Of a stretch of DNA of 64,000 nt, positions 1-8,274 are shown in pieces. The position numbers and the translations under genes were made by a program. How positions within the stretch are numbered: the stretch's first letter is position 1; the number at the start of each line of letters is the position of its first letter. The notes beneath the pieces are model-generated. The model made no database searches, had not been told where the DNA came from, and saw only the letters and a program-made list of their open reading frames with translations. This DNA is from Nocardioides renjunii (GTDB taxonomy: Bacteria > Actinomycetota > Actinomycetes > Propionibacteriales > Nocardioidaceae): contig NZ_CP141058.1 in assembly GCF_034661175.1 (NCBI RefSeq), forward strand, positions 4,339,085 through 4,403,084, read 5' to 3'.

Positions 1-2260
1 TGAGGTAGAACGAGTCGGACCTCTCCAGACCGAACGGAGCGTCGTAGGTCTGGATGCGACCGCGCCACGCCTGGCCCTGGAGGTTGTAGTGCGGCTCCGG
101 GTTGGCGTCGACGGGCAGCACCAGGCCGCTGCCGGGGTGCTGGCTGGTGTTGTTGTCGGAGTACGACGAGTCCCAGTAGTTGACCAGCAGGCCGTCCTGG
201 TAGGGGAACTTCTCCACGAAGTCAGGCCGGTCCGGGAAGCTGAAGTTGTAGGGACCGGTCTGGAGGTACTTGTCGTAGGAGACGTACTGGCGGTTGCTGG
301 CCAGGTAGAACTGGTCGTAGGCGGTGTTGAAGCTGGCTCCCACGGAGGAGAAGCCGGCCAGCGTCCACCCGTTGGGCGACGTCTCGGCGCCGTCGGCGAA
401 GACGGTCGTCGTGCCGTTGGTGACCTTGATGTCGTCGACCAGCAGGCCGGACCACGCCAGGGCGGGGTTCTGGCCCTGGACGGCGCCGTCGGTGGCGTAG
501 CGGGCACGGAACCCGATCGTCTGGCCGGCGTAGGCCGACAGGTCGAACGTGGCGGTGACGAACCCGTTGCTGACCCCGTCGATGCCCGGCTCCTTGGCCG
601 GGTCGTTCGTCGGGTTGGTGTCGGTGTCGGTGTCGGGGTCGATCGAGGTGGTGTCGATCGCCGTCCAGGTGCCGCTGCCGACGGGGGACTCGACCTCGAA
701 CCAGCCGTAGTCGTAGTCCTCCTCGATGTTCCACGCGGCCTTCAGCGACAGCGTGGTGGTCCCGGCCGGGACGGCCAGGTCGGCGCGGGACATCGACGAC
801 TTGTAGTCGTTGCCACTGCCGCTGTACCACTGCTTGGCACCCTCGGGCGGGGCGGGCAGCGCGGTCGGGATCTGCTTGTCCGGGAGCACGACGGCCACGC
901 CCTGGGCCTTGTCGGAGTTGTACTCGTGGGGGCCGAGGTCGATCGTGCGGTCCTGGCCCGCGACCACGGTCTCGTAGTCGAGCCAGCCCAGCTGGAGCTT
1001 GTCCCAGACACCGAGGTCAGCGGCACGCGTGCCGATGCCCTGGTCGCCGGCGGCGGAGACCCGGCTCTGCGCCATGAGCGTCCACCAGCTCACCGGGTTG
1101 TCGCCGGAGGCGGCGGTGTCGTAGTGGTCGGGCAGGCCGAGGTCGTGGCCGTACTCGTGCGCCACGACGGAGATGCCGCCGTTCTCGGGCTGCACGGTGT
1201 AGTCGGCGACCCAGATGCCGGTGTTGCCGATCTGGGTGCCGCCGTCGGCGTTGGGGACGCCGTCGACGGACGGGCCCTGGCCGGTGTTCTGGAACGCCTT
1301 CCAGCGGTGGCTCCAGATGGCGTCCTCGCCGTAGATCGGGTCACCGTCGGCCTGGTCGCCGCCGGCGTGGATGATCTGGAAGCGGTCGATGTAGCCGTCG
1401 GCCTCGTCGAAGTTGCCGTCGCCGTCGAAGTCGTAGCGGTCGCGGATGTCGTACTGCGACACCGTGCGCTTGATCTGGGCGTCGGTCTTGCCGGCGGCCT
1501 TCTGGTCGGCGACCCACTGGGTCATGCCGTCCTGGACGAGGTTCCAGGTGTTGTTGCAGACGTTGCCGGTGCAGGGGTAGCCGTTGCTGCGGCCGTAGCG
1601 CGCCTGGTTGTAGGGGACGGTGGTGAAGTCGGTGACCATGCCCTCGACGCTGTAGCGGCCCGAGGACTGGCGCTCGTAGTAGCTCTTGAGGGAGTCGGCG
1701 AGCTCACCGTCGCCGAAGTAGAGGTCGCGGTAGTAGCGCTTGGTGTACTTCTCGCGCCACTGCGTCGAGTTGTCGTTGGCGCCCGGCTTGGGGATCTCGT
1801 TGAACCCGGGGCCCTCGTAGGTGACGGGACCGGCGGTGGCCGGGTCGGTGTCGCGGTCGGGGAAGTTCGGGTGGCGCTGGGTGCCGAAGTCGACGAGGAA
1901 CACGAACACCTTGTCGGTGCGCTCGTTGCTCAGCTCGACGTACTGGTCCTGCGTCGTGGCCTTGCCGGCGCGGGCGTTGGCACGACGTGCGGCGGGCTCC
2001 TTGCCGACCTTGAGCACGGAGTTGCCGCTGATGGTCTGCGGCGCGGCCTCGCCGCTCAGCACGTCGGCCCAGGCCTGCTGGCGGAGGGCGTCCTGCTTCT
2101 CGGCTTCCGGGTTGGGCAGGACGTGGTCGGAGGTGGCCGAACGTGCCTCCCCGCCGGTGCTGCGGTTGTCCGCCGCGGGGGCGGCGCTGGAGGGGGCGAG
2201 GGTCAGCGCGCCTGCTCCGGTGATGAGGGCCAAGGACAGCCCAAGGGTCGTGGATCTCAC
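1..2260 (-). CDS. Secreted immune inhibitor A-type metalloprotease (peptidase M6), C-terminus cut by window edge
   Basis: Secreted zinc endopeptidase of the InhA/M6 family; about 753 codons are present and the frame runs off the left edge. The GTG start at 2260 follows GGAAAGG by 8 nt. The first ~30 residues form a signal peptide (basic start, hydrophobic core, A-P-S-S-A-A-P). The zinc motif HEYGHDLGLPD begins at residue 368 (bases 1157-1159 encode the first His), matching HExxHxxGxxD of M6 enzymes. Downstream are Trp-rich MAM/CBM-like beta domains with Asp/Thr repeats, usual for this family. Role: degradation of extracellular protein. No operon partner is visible; the MFS gene upstream is on the same strand but has its own promoter-like hexamer. 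Confidence 0.93.
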   Translation of the reverse strand, partial: MRSTTLGLSLALITGAGALTLAPSSAAPAADNRSTGGEARSATSDHVLPNPEAEKQDALRQQAWADVLSGEAAPQTISGNSVLKVGKEPAARRANARAGKATTQDQYVELSNERTDKVFVFLVDFGTQRHPNFPDRDTDPATAGPVTYEGPGFNEIPKPGANDNSTQWREKYTKRYYRDLYFGDGELADSLKSYYERQSSGRYSVEGMVTDFTTVPYNQARYGRSNGYPCTGNVCNNTWNLVQDGMTQWVADQKAAGKTDAQIKRTVSQYDIRDRYDFDGDGNFDEADGYIDRFQIIHAGGDQADGDPIYGEDAIWSHRWKAFQNTGQGPSVDGVPNADGGTQIGNTGIWVADYTVQPENGGISVVAHEYGHDLGLPDHYDTAASGDNPVSWWTLMAQSRVSAAGDQGIGTRAADLGVWDKLQLGWLDYETVVAGQDRTIDLGPHEYNSDKAQGVAVVLPDKQIPTALPAPPEGAKQWYSGSGNDYKSSMSRADLAVPAGTTTLSLKAAWNIEEDYDYGWFEVESPVGSGTWTAIDTTSIDPDTDTDTNPTNDPAKEPGIDGVSNGFVTATFDLSAYAGQTIGFRARYATDGAVQGQNPALAWSGLLVDDIKVTNGTTTVFADGAETSPNGWTLAGFSSVGASFNTAYDQFYLASNRQYVSYDKYLQTGPYNFSFPDRPDFVEKFPYQDGLLVNYWDSSYSDNNTSQHPGSGLVLPVDANPEPHYNLQGQAWRGRIQTYDAPFGLERSDSFYL

Positions 2261-2387
2261 GAGATTGTTCCTTTCCGAGAGGCAGGTAGGCGGGCTCGAT
2301 CGGCCACGACGACTTCCTGCTCGGCCGACACTAAGCCGAAGATGTCCTCGTTGGACAGACCCTTCGTGGGGTAAAGATCCGGCGGTG

Positions 2388-3806
2388 TCAGTCGGCCGGT
2401 CGGGCCTCGAGCTGCTGGGGCGGCGCCGCGGCGTAGGCCCGCGAGAGCCGCCGGTAGGGGGCCGAGGCCAGGGCGACCAGCACCGTCACGAGCATGATGG
2501 CGCCCGCCGCGAGGAACACCAGGGCGATGCCGCGCGCCTCACCGTCACCGAGCAGCCAGCCCCACGTGTCGCGCCCGGATCCGGAGTCCATGTAGGGGAT
2601 CAGCCAGAACTCGGCGATCGGCCCGATGAGGAAGGCGGAGACGGGGCTCGCGGCGAGCTCCACGCTCTGCGCGAAGCCGAAGACCCGGCCCTGGGTGCGG
2701 AACGGCACGACGCGCTGCAGGATGGTCTGCTCGGCCGACTCGGCCGCGGGGATGATGCACATGAAGGCGAACAGGCCCAGGACGTAGAGCCAGGCCCACT
2801 CGCGCAGGGTGAACGTCATCCCGAGCACCGCCACGCCGAGGTTGACCAGCAGCAGCGTGCGCACCGGGTTGGCGCCGAGGCCCAGCTTGGCGACCAGGCC
2901 GCCACCGACGACGAACCCGATGCCGGTGACGCCGAGGACGATCCCCCACGCCTCGACGCTGAACAGCGTGAGGCCGTAGGGGTCCATCAGCGCGATGTAG
3001 ACGCCGCTCACCAGGTTGTTGAACGTCGAGAACAGGATCAGCGCCACCAGCCCGGGCACCACCCGGATCGCCGCGACCGCTCCCCGGACGTCGGAGCGCG
3101 AGGCCCCCTCCTCGGGCTGGGGCTCGAGCTCGGGGATGGTGATGGGCAGCAGGTGGAGCAGCGAGGCGCCGGTCAGCGCGATCGCCACCGCGAGCGTCCA
3201 GCCCATGCCGATGAGGCCGACGCTCAGGCCGCTGAAGACGCTGGTGATCATGAAGGCCACGCCCTGCACCGTGCCGACGAGCCCGTTGGCCTTGTCGCGG
3301 TCGTCCTCGGGCACGAGCAGCGTGACCGTGGTGGACAGCGCGATGTTGCGCAGGCTCTCAACGACACCACCGACGAGGATCACCGCGGAGAACAGCCAGA
3401 ACCAGGCGCTGCCCCAGTCGGCCAGCCGGTCCTCGCCGAGCAGCAGCCACAGGCCGCCCGACGCGGCGTAGGTGACCAGGGTGACGGTCGAGGAGATCAC
3501 CATGACCTGCTTCTTGCGGTGGCGGTCCACCAGGGTGCCGAACCAGGTCCCGAGGACGGCCGTGAACAGCATGAAGCCGCCGCCGATGATGGCGGTGGCC
3601 ATCACCGAGCGGGTCTCGAGGTAGGCCCAGAAGGTCAGGGCGAACCACAGGTAGCTCGAGGTGACGTTGGCGACGAGGGTGTTGCCCAGCACCGCGCGGA
3701 AGGCGCGCAGCGTCTCGGGACCGCGCGTCACGCCCGGGGGCAGGTGGGCCTCGAGCTGCGGCGCGGAGGGGTCTGCGGGGACCGGGTCCATCTCGTCCGT
3801 GGCCAC
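2388..3806 (-). CDS. MFS transporter (multidrug/macrolide efflux-like)
   Basis: A 472-residue membrane protein of the major facilitator superfamily with about 12 hydrophobic segments. The cytoplasmic loop motif D-R-H-R-K-K after TM2 (GTLVDRHRKKQVM) is typical of MFS exporters of the MefA/enterobactin-exporter group. It probably exports a small hydrophobic compound; the substrate is unknown. The GTG start at 3806 has no Shine-Dalgarno sequence, but TAGGCT lies at 3813-3818 with a 6-nt spacer, so the transcript is probably leaderless. The gene stands alone between the protease and a DinB-like gene. Confidence 0.9.
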   Translation of the reverse strand: MATDEMDPVPADPSAPQLEAHLPPGVTRGPETLRAFRAVLGNTLVANVTSSYLWFALTFWAYLETRSVMATAIIGGGFMLFTAVLGTWFGTLVDRHRKKQVMVISSTVTLVTYAASGGLWLLLGEDRLADWGSAWFWLFSAVILVGGVVESLRNIALSTTVTLLVPEDDRDKANGLVGTVQGVAFMITSVFSGLSVGLIGMGWTLAVAIALTGASLLHLLPITIPELEPQPEEGASRSDVRGAVAAIRVVPGLVALILFSTFNNLVSGVYIALMDPYGLTLFSVEAWGIVLGVTGIGFVVGGGLVAKLGLGANPVRTLLLVNLGVAVLGMTFTLREWAWLYVLGLFAFMCIIPAAESAEQTILQRVVPFRTQGRVFGFAQSVELAASPVSAFLIGPIAEFWLIPYMDSGSGRDTWGWLLGDGEARGIALVFLAAGAIMLVTVLVALASAPYRRLSRAYAAAPPQQLEARPAD

Positions 3807-3873
3807 CCCGGCAGCCTAGGTGTCGCCACCGACAGTGCGCCCGCCGTTTTCCCGGCCGGTGAGGGCCCCGGGC

Positions 3874-4482
3874 CTACGTCGCCGGGAACTCCTCGGCGAC
3901 CGCCGTCAGCCTCGCGACGTACGACGGCCAGTCGACGTCGTCGGGCAGGTTGCTCGCGGCGACCTTCATGCCGGCACCGCCGTCGACGCCCTCGCGCAGT
4001 ATGTCAGCGTGGCCGGCGTGCCGGGTGGTGTCGCTGATGACGTGCAGGACGATCCGGTGCAGCGAGACCTCGCGCCGGTCCGGGTGCCACCACGCCACCG
4101 AGCCTCGGGCGTCGAGCGGCAGGTCGGCGATGGTGGCGTCGCTGAACGCCCACACCGAGCGGTAGAACGCGACGACGTCGGCCGCGGGCACGTCCGCGGG
4201 GACCCACCAGTCGGCCTGCGGGTCCGCCTCGGCCTCCTCGTCGCTGACGAGCAGCGCCGCACCGGGGTCCGGCCAGTCCCGTCCGAAGGTGGGACCGAAG
4301 TAGCCGACCTCGACGTTGGCCGCGTGCCGCACGATGCCGAGCAGGTTCGTGCCCGTCGGGGTGCGGGGCAGCCGCAGGTCACGCTCGCCGAGCCCCTCGA
4401 GCTTCCAGAGCAGGGCGTCCCGCGCCTCCTGCAGGTAGTGGAGGAGGGCGGACTTCGGGTCCAGCAGGTCGGTCGGGGTCAC
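3874..4482 (-). CDS. DinB/DUF664-family protein
   Basis: About 202 residues of the DinB four-helix fold, DUF664 branch. The family includes metal-dependent thiol transferases such as mycothiol- or bacillithiol-S-transferases. Visible features are an N-terminal L-x-Y-L-x-E-x-R helix and histidines spaced as in metal ligands (VRHAANVE and ISDTTRHAGHADILRE). The GTG at 4482 was chosen because a -10-like CAGGAT sits 7 nt upstream; an in-frame start at 4518 would add 12 residues. It is divergent from the MOSC gene. Substrate unknown. Confidence 0.75.
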   Translation of the reverse strand: MTPTDLLDPKSALLHYLQEARDALLWKLEGLGERDLRLPRTPTGTNLLGIVRHAANVEVGYFGPTFGRDWPDPGAALLVSDEEAEADPQADWWVPADVPAADVVAFYRSVWAFSDATIADLPLDARGSVAWWHPDRREVSLHRIVLHVISDTTRHAGHADILREGVDGGAGMKVAASNLPDDVDWPSYVARLTAVAEEFPAT

Positions 4483-4519
4483 GGAGGAGATCCTGCCGCG
4501 CCCGACGTACGGTCGCACC

Positions 4520-4957
4520 GTGGTTTCCCGTGTGCACTCACTCCACGTCGCGCCCGGCCGAAGGCTGCCGACGAAGTCGGTCGCCTCCGTCGAGGCGGAG
4601 GCCGGCGTCGGCCTGGTCGGCGACCGCTACCACGGCGCGAAGCACCGGCATGTCACCGTGCAGGCGCTCGACGACCTCGAGGCCGCGGCCGAGGCGCTCG
4701 GCCGACCGGTCGACCCCGGCCTGACCCGCCGCAGCGTCACCCTGACCCACGGCCCGTTGCCGACCCGGCCGGGCGAGCGCCTCCGGATCGGCGAGGTCGA
4801 GCTGGAGGTCGTGCGGATCGCCGCGCCGTGCCGCCTCCTCGACGACTGGCTGGGCCCGGGGGCGATGACGGCGCTGCGCTCCCCGCGCGGTGGCACCGTC
4901 TTCCGGCTGCTGTCGTCGGGGACGATCCGCGTCGGCGACGCGGCGGTCGACGGCTAG
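4520..4957 (+). CDS. MOSC domain protein
   Basis: A 145-residue single MOSC domain. MOSC domains are found in molybdenum cofactor sulfurases and in YiiM/mARC-type proteins that handle sulfur or N-hydroxylated compounds. The core G-x-x-G-D-R-Y-H near residues 30-38 and a conserved Cys in IAAPCRLLDDWLGPG fit the family. The GTG start at 4520 has TACGGT at 4508-4513, 6 nt upstream, and no Shine-Dalgarno sequence, so it is probably leaderless. Its stop overlaps the stop of the convergent VOC gene by 4 bp. Confidence 0.82.
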   Translation: MVSRVHSLHVAPGRRLPTKSVASVEAEAGVGLVGDRYHGAKHRHVTVQALDDLEAAAEALGRPVDPGLTRRSVTLTHGPLPTRPGERLRIGEVELEVVRIAAPCRLLDDWLGPGAMTALRSPRGGTVFRLLSSGTIRVGDAAVDG

Positions 4958-5316
4958 GGGTTCTGCACCAGGCGCAGCAGGTTGCCGTCGGCGTCGACCA
5001 GCGCCCCGATGCGGATGCCGGACTCCTCGACCCGCGGCGGGTGCAGGCGCGGCCAGCCCACGTGGGTCTGCGGCAGGCCGGCGGCGACGCAGACGGCGTA
5101 CATCGCGTCGACGTCGTCGAGCCGCAGGCAGCACCCGGCCGCCGTGCTCGCCGGGTCGAGGCCCGGGTCGCGGAAGAACTCGAGCACGACGGTGCCGCGC
5201 TCGACGATCAGCCAGCCGGGGTCGTGGAAGGTCGCGCGGAAGCCGAGCGCGGCGTAGAACCCGGCCGTCGCGTCGAGGTCGCGCGAGGGCAGGTTGGGCG
5301 TCGCGTGGTCGGCCAT
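4954..5316 (-). CDS. Glyoxalase/bleomycin resistance (VOC) protein
   Basis: A 120-residue protein made of two beta-alpha-beta-beta-beta modules of the vicinal oxygen chelate fold. The start (PNLPSRDLDATAGFYAALGF) and end (LVDADGNLLRLVQNP) match BRP-type bleomycin-binding proteins, which sequester the drug rather than hydrolyse it. ATG at 5316 has TAGCGT at 5323-5328 with a 6-nt spacer, so it is probably leaderless. Convergent with the MOSC gene (4-bp overlap). The ligand cannot be deduced. Confidence 0.85.
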   Translation of the reverse strand: MADHATPNLPSRDLDATAGFYAALGFRATFHDPGWLIVERGTVVLEFFRDPGLDPASTAAGCCLRLDDVDAMYAVCVAAGLPQTHVGWPRLHPPRVEESGIRIGALVDADGNLLRLVQNP

Positions 5317-5325
5317 GCACCCACG

Positions 5326-5793
5326 CTAGAGCGGACCGAGGACCTGCGTCACGGGCGCTGTGAGCTCGAGCCGCTCCAGGAGGCCGAGCAGGGTCCGCTC
5401 CTCGTAGCGGAAGTGCGACTCCATGATCGCGCCGATGCCGTCGAGGTGACGCCCGAGCGTCGCGGGGTCCGCGGCCGCGTCGACCGCCGCCCGCAGCGCA
5501 CCGACGAGGTGGCCGATCATCGCGTGGTCCTGCACCAGCGTGCGCAGCGGCTCCGCCAGGTCCGGGTGCTCGGCCGCCACTGCGGGGAAGAGGATGGTGT
5601 CCTCACCCCGGTGGTGCCCGTCGAGGGCGGTGCAGAAGCCGCGGCAGAACAGCAGGAGGTCGCGGCTCGCCGACGGCGCGCGTCCCTGGCCCACCTCGTC
5701 CTGCGCCACCCGGTGGGCCGCCCGCAGCCGGTCGTGGACCGACCGCATCTCGTGGGCCCAGGCCACCAGCCTGGTCGTGTCGCCCTCAGCCAC
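5326..5793 (-). CDS. Hemerythrin HHE domain protein
   Basis: 155 residues of a four-helix bundle with the hemerythrin ligand pattern: an early H in VHDRLRAAH, H-H-x-x-E-D in DGHHRGEDTILFP, H in QDHAMIGHL and H-x-x-x-E in ESHFRYEERTLL. Such proteins bind a di-iron centre and respond to O2, NO or iron. The GTG at 5793 is the longest plausible start; no strong ribosome site or -10 is seen, so the true start could be slightly downstream. Confidence 0.85.
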   Translation of the reverse strand: MAEGDTTRLVAWAHEMRSVHDRLRAAHRVAQDEVGQGRAPSASRDLLLFCRGFCTALDGHHRGEDTILFPAVAAEHPDLAEPLRTLVQDHAMIGHLVGALRAAVDAAADPATLGRHLDGIGAIMESHFRYEERTLLGLLERLELTAPVTQVLGPL

Positions 5794-5923
5794 GTGAGGG
5801 CGAAGGGGACGACGTCATGGTCGTGCTCCTTCGTGTCCGGCGCCTCCATGCCTGGCACGGTCTGCCACCGGCACGCGACGCTGGCGTGAGCCTAGCGGCA
5901 CAGCCGGCCGGCGGCGGAGGGCG

Positions 5924-6796
5924 TCATCGCGTCAGGTCGGCGGGATCCAGCAGGCGGGCCAGCTTCTCGGGGTTGCGCACGGTGTAGAGCGCGGTCACGA
6001 GACCGTCCTCGACCTGCAGCGTCATCACGCTGTCCACCTCGCCGTCGAGGCGCAGCAGCAGCCCGGGCGACCCGTTGACCTCGGCCGGCTCGGCGCTCAT
6101 CCGTCCCGCCATGGTCGTGATGCCCAGGCCCAGCAGCCGCACCACCCGGTCCTGGCCCAGCACCGGCCGCGGCATCGCCTGCTTGACGCCGCCTCCGTCG
6201 CCGAACGCCACCACGTCCGGCGCGAGCAGGTCGGCGAGTGCCTGCAGGTCGCCGGTCTCGATGGCCGCGAGGAACGCCCGGGTCGCCCGCTCGGTGGCGG
6301 CCCGGGACACCGCGCCCCGCGGTCGGCGCTCCGCCACGTGCGCCCGGGCCCGACGAGCGATCTGGCGCACGGCGGCCGGGGTGCGGCCGACCGCCTCGGC
6401 CAGCTCGTCGTAGGGGAGGTCGAAGACCTCGCGCAGGACGAAGACGGCCCGCTCGGTCGGCGCCAGGGTCTCGAGCACCAGCAGCATGGCGGTCGACAGC
6501 GAGTCGGCGAGCGCGACGTCGTCGGCCACGTCGGGGCCCGTGAGCAGCGGCTCCGGCAGCCACGGCCCGACGTAGTCCTCGCGACGCCGGGCCACGGTGC
6601 GCAGCCGGTCGAGCGCGGTCCGCGTCACGATGCGGACGACGTACGCGCGCGGGTCGCGCACCTCGTCCCGGTCGACGCGGTCCCACTTGAGCCACGACTC
6701 CTGCACGACGTCCTCGGCATCGGCCGCCGAGCCGAGCAGCTCGTAGGCCACGGTGAAGAGCAGGTTGCGGTGCTCGAGGAACGGGTCGCCGCTCAT
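5924..6796 (-). CDS. ECF41-type RNA polymerase sigma factor with SnoaL-like C-terminal domain
   Basis: A 290-residue extracytoplasmic-function sigma factor. Region 2 (residues ~5-70, HRNLLFTVAYELLGSAADAEDVVQE) and region 4 (~110-165, LAPTERAVFVLREVFDLPYDELA) are followed by a SnoaL-like domain. The ECF41 signatures are all present: WLPEPL in the linker, DGGG in the C-terminal domain, and NPEKL near the end. In this group the C-terminal domain acts as a built-in regulator, replacing a separate anti-sigma factor. ATG at 6796 overlaps the upstream CMD stop as ATGA, so the two genes are translationally coupled, the usual ECF41 pairing. Confidence 0.92.
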   Translation of the reverse strand: MSGDPFLEHRNLLFTVAYELLGSAADAEDVVQESWLKWDRVDRDEVRDPRAYVVRIVTRTALDRLRTVARRREDYVGPWLPEPLLTGPDVADDVALADSLSTAMLLVLETLAPTERAVFVLREVFDLPYDELAEAVGRTPAAVRQIARRARAHVAERRPRGAVSRAATERATRAFLAAIETGDLQALADLLAPDVVAFGDGGGVKQAMPRPVLGQDRVVRLLGLGITTMAGRMSAEPAEVNGSPGLLLRLDGEVDSVMTLQVEDGLVTALYTVRNPEKLARLLDPADLTR

Positions 6797-7419
6797 GGCG
6801 CCGACGCCACGGCCACGGCCGGCGCCATCGGCGGCAGCCCGCAGGCCTCGGCGTAGTGCTCGGAGCGGATCCCGAGCGCCACGTTGCCCCGCGCGGTCAT
6901 GTTCATCGCCCCGACGCGGGCGGTGAGCTCGAGCAACCCGTCGGGGCCCAGCTCGGCCAGCAGCGCGGCGGCCATCTCGTCGGTGACGGCGACGGGCGTG
7001 CGGCTCATGGCCGCGGCGTACTCCATCACGCCGCGCTCCAGCGGCGAGTACGCCTCCGACGTCCGCCACCGCCGGACCTCGGACGCCTTCTCGAGCGAGA
7101 GCCCCCCGTCGCGGGAGCGGAAGTAGTGCAGGTCGAGGCAGAAGCCGCAGCCGACCTCGGCGGCCGCCGCCATGGTGGCGAGCGTCGCCAGCGTCTGGTC
7201 GAGCCGGTCCCACTTCTCGGCCCGTCGGCCGAACCTCATGGTGTCGCCCAGCACGCCGCGGTGGTGCCACATCACCCGCGCCCCCACGGGGACGCCGCCG
7301 AGCACCCGGCGCATCGCGACCTTCATCAGTCCTCCGTAGAGGCCGGTGATCTCGGTCGGCGGCACGCGCGGCTCGCTGGTCTCGCTGGTCTGGCCGGTGT
7401 GGTCGGTCGGGCTCGTCAT
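6793..7419 (-). CDS. Carboxymuconolactone decarboxylase / AhpD-like protein
   Basis: A 208-residue AhpD-fold protein with the redox motif C-G-F-C in EVGCGFCLDLHYFRSR, followed by the conserved His. Proteins of this fold act as peroxidase-coupled disulfide reductases or as gamma-carboxymuconolactone decarboxylases; the CxxC favours a redox role. ATG at 7419 follows AGGAGA by 6 nt. It is the first gene of an operon with the ECF41 sigma factor, and CMD genes are the commonest neighbour and proposed target of ECF41 factors. Confidence 0.9.
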   Translation of the reverse strand: MTSPTDHTGQTSETSEPRVPPTEITGLYGGLMKVAMRRVLGGVPVGARVMWHHRGVLGDTMRFGRRAEKWDRLDQTLATLATMAAAAEVGCGFCLDLHYFRSRDGGLSLEKASEVRRWRTSEAYSPLERGVMEYAAAMSRTPVAVTDEMAAALLAELGPDGLLELTARVGAMNMTARGNVALGIRSEHYAEACGLPPMAPAVAVASAP

Positions 7420-7481
7420 GGCGGTCTCCTGGGTCGAGGGGGTCTCGACATGGGACGCCGCCCGACGTCCTCGTGTGACAG

Positions 7482-8249
7482 TCAGCCGACGACGTGCTCG
7501 ATGGAGTCGACCTCCAGCGTCGGCTCGTGGTCGGCCAGCGTGCCGTCGTCGCGGTCGGGGAAGTCGAAGACCCCGACGAAGAGCTGGAGCGGGTAGCGCG
7601 GGCACTGGTCGGAGGTCCGCACCGGCGTGCCGTCGACCGACCACGTGCAACCGGCCGGGCCCATCTCGACGGTGAAGTCGTGCCACTCCCGCAGGTCGAG
7701 GGCGAGCGGGGTGACCGAGAAGTCCTCGCGCAGCGCCGGGTCGCGGAAGGCGTGCACGCCTGCTCCGACGCCCGCCGACGGAGCGGCCGGGTCGGTGACC
7801 AGGGTGTCGCCGAACACCTCGAACACGCACACCTCGCCGCACCGCTCGGGCTCGTCCTCGAAGCCCGTCAGCCAGACCGAGACCATCGACCGGGCCGTCA
7901 CGTCGGCGCGGGCGCGCACCGTGAGCCGACCGCCGGTGAGCAGCCAGCCACGGAACGGGTCCTGCTCCTCGGTGACCGTCAGGCCGTCGGCGAACGGCTG
8001 CTGGCCGACGGTGGACCCGAGCGCGCCGGCGAAGAGACCCGACGCGATGGTCGAGGTCCGCAGCGCCGGCGTGTGGCGCTCGGGGCACCACAGGCCCTGG
8101 GCGGTGGGGATGCGCAGACGGAGCACCGAGCCCGCGACGTCGTACGACGCCCGGGTGCCGTCGCGGGACGACCAGTGGGGCAGGTAGTGCGGCACCCACG
8201 TGTCGGCCGCGAGGTCGTCACCCTCGAAGTGCTCCGTCCGCGATCCCAT
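7482..8249 (-). CDS. GH16-like (concanavalin A-type) protein with altered catalytic motif
   Basis: 255 residues, no signal peptide. The middle and C-terminal parts look like the GH16/laminarinase beta-sandwich: W-L-T-G-F-E-x-E-P-x-R-C-G-E-V at ~126-140, then a C-terminal D-F-T-V-E-M ... W-S-V-D-G-T-P-V strand pair typical of GH16. The catalytic ExDxxE motif reads E139-V-C141-V-F-E144, so the central Asp is replaced by Cys. It may be a non-hydrolytic binding protein or an enzyme of changed mechanism. It starts 25 bp after katG on the same strand and may be co-transcribed with furA-katG. Confidence 0.65.
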   Translation of the reverse strand: MGSRTEHFEGDDLAADTWVPHYLPHWSSRDGTRASYDVAGSVLRLRIPTAQGLWCPERHTPALRTSTIASGLFAGALGSTVGQQPFADGLTVTEEQDPFRGWLLTGGRLTVRARADVTARSMVSVWLTGFEDEPERCGEVCVFEVFGDTLVTDPAAPSAGVGAGVHAFRDPALREDFSVTPLALDLREWHDFTVEMGPAGCTWSVDGTPVRTSDQCPRYPLQLFVGVFDFPDRDDGTLADHEPTLEVDSIEHVVG

Positions 8250-8274
8250 GACGGCCGGGAGTCCGGTCAGGCCC

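Noticed and set aside
89..2374. Long plus-strand open frame opposite the protease gene
   Set aside because: Val/Gly/Asp-rich composition with no domain; it is the antisense shadow of the M6 protease, whose zinc motif and signal peptide are clear.
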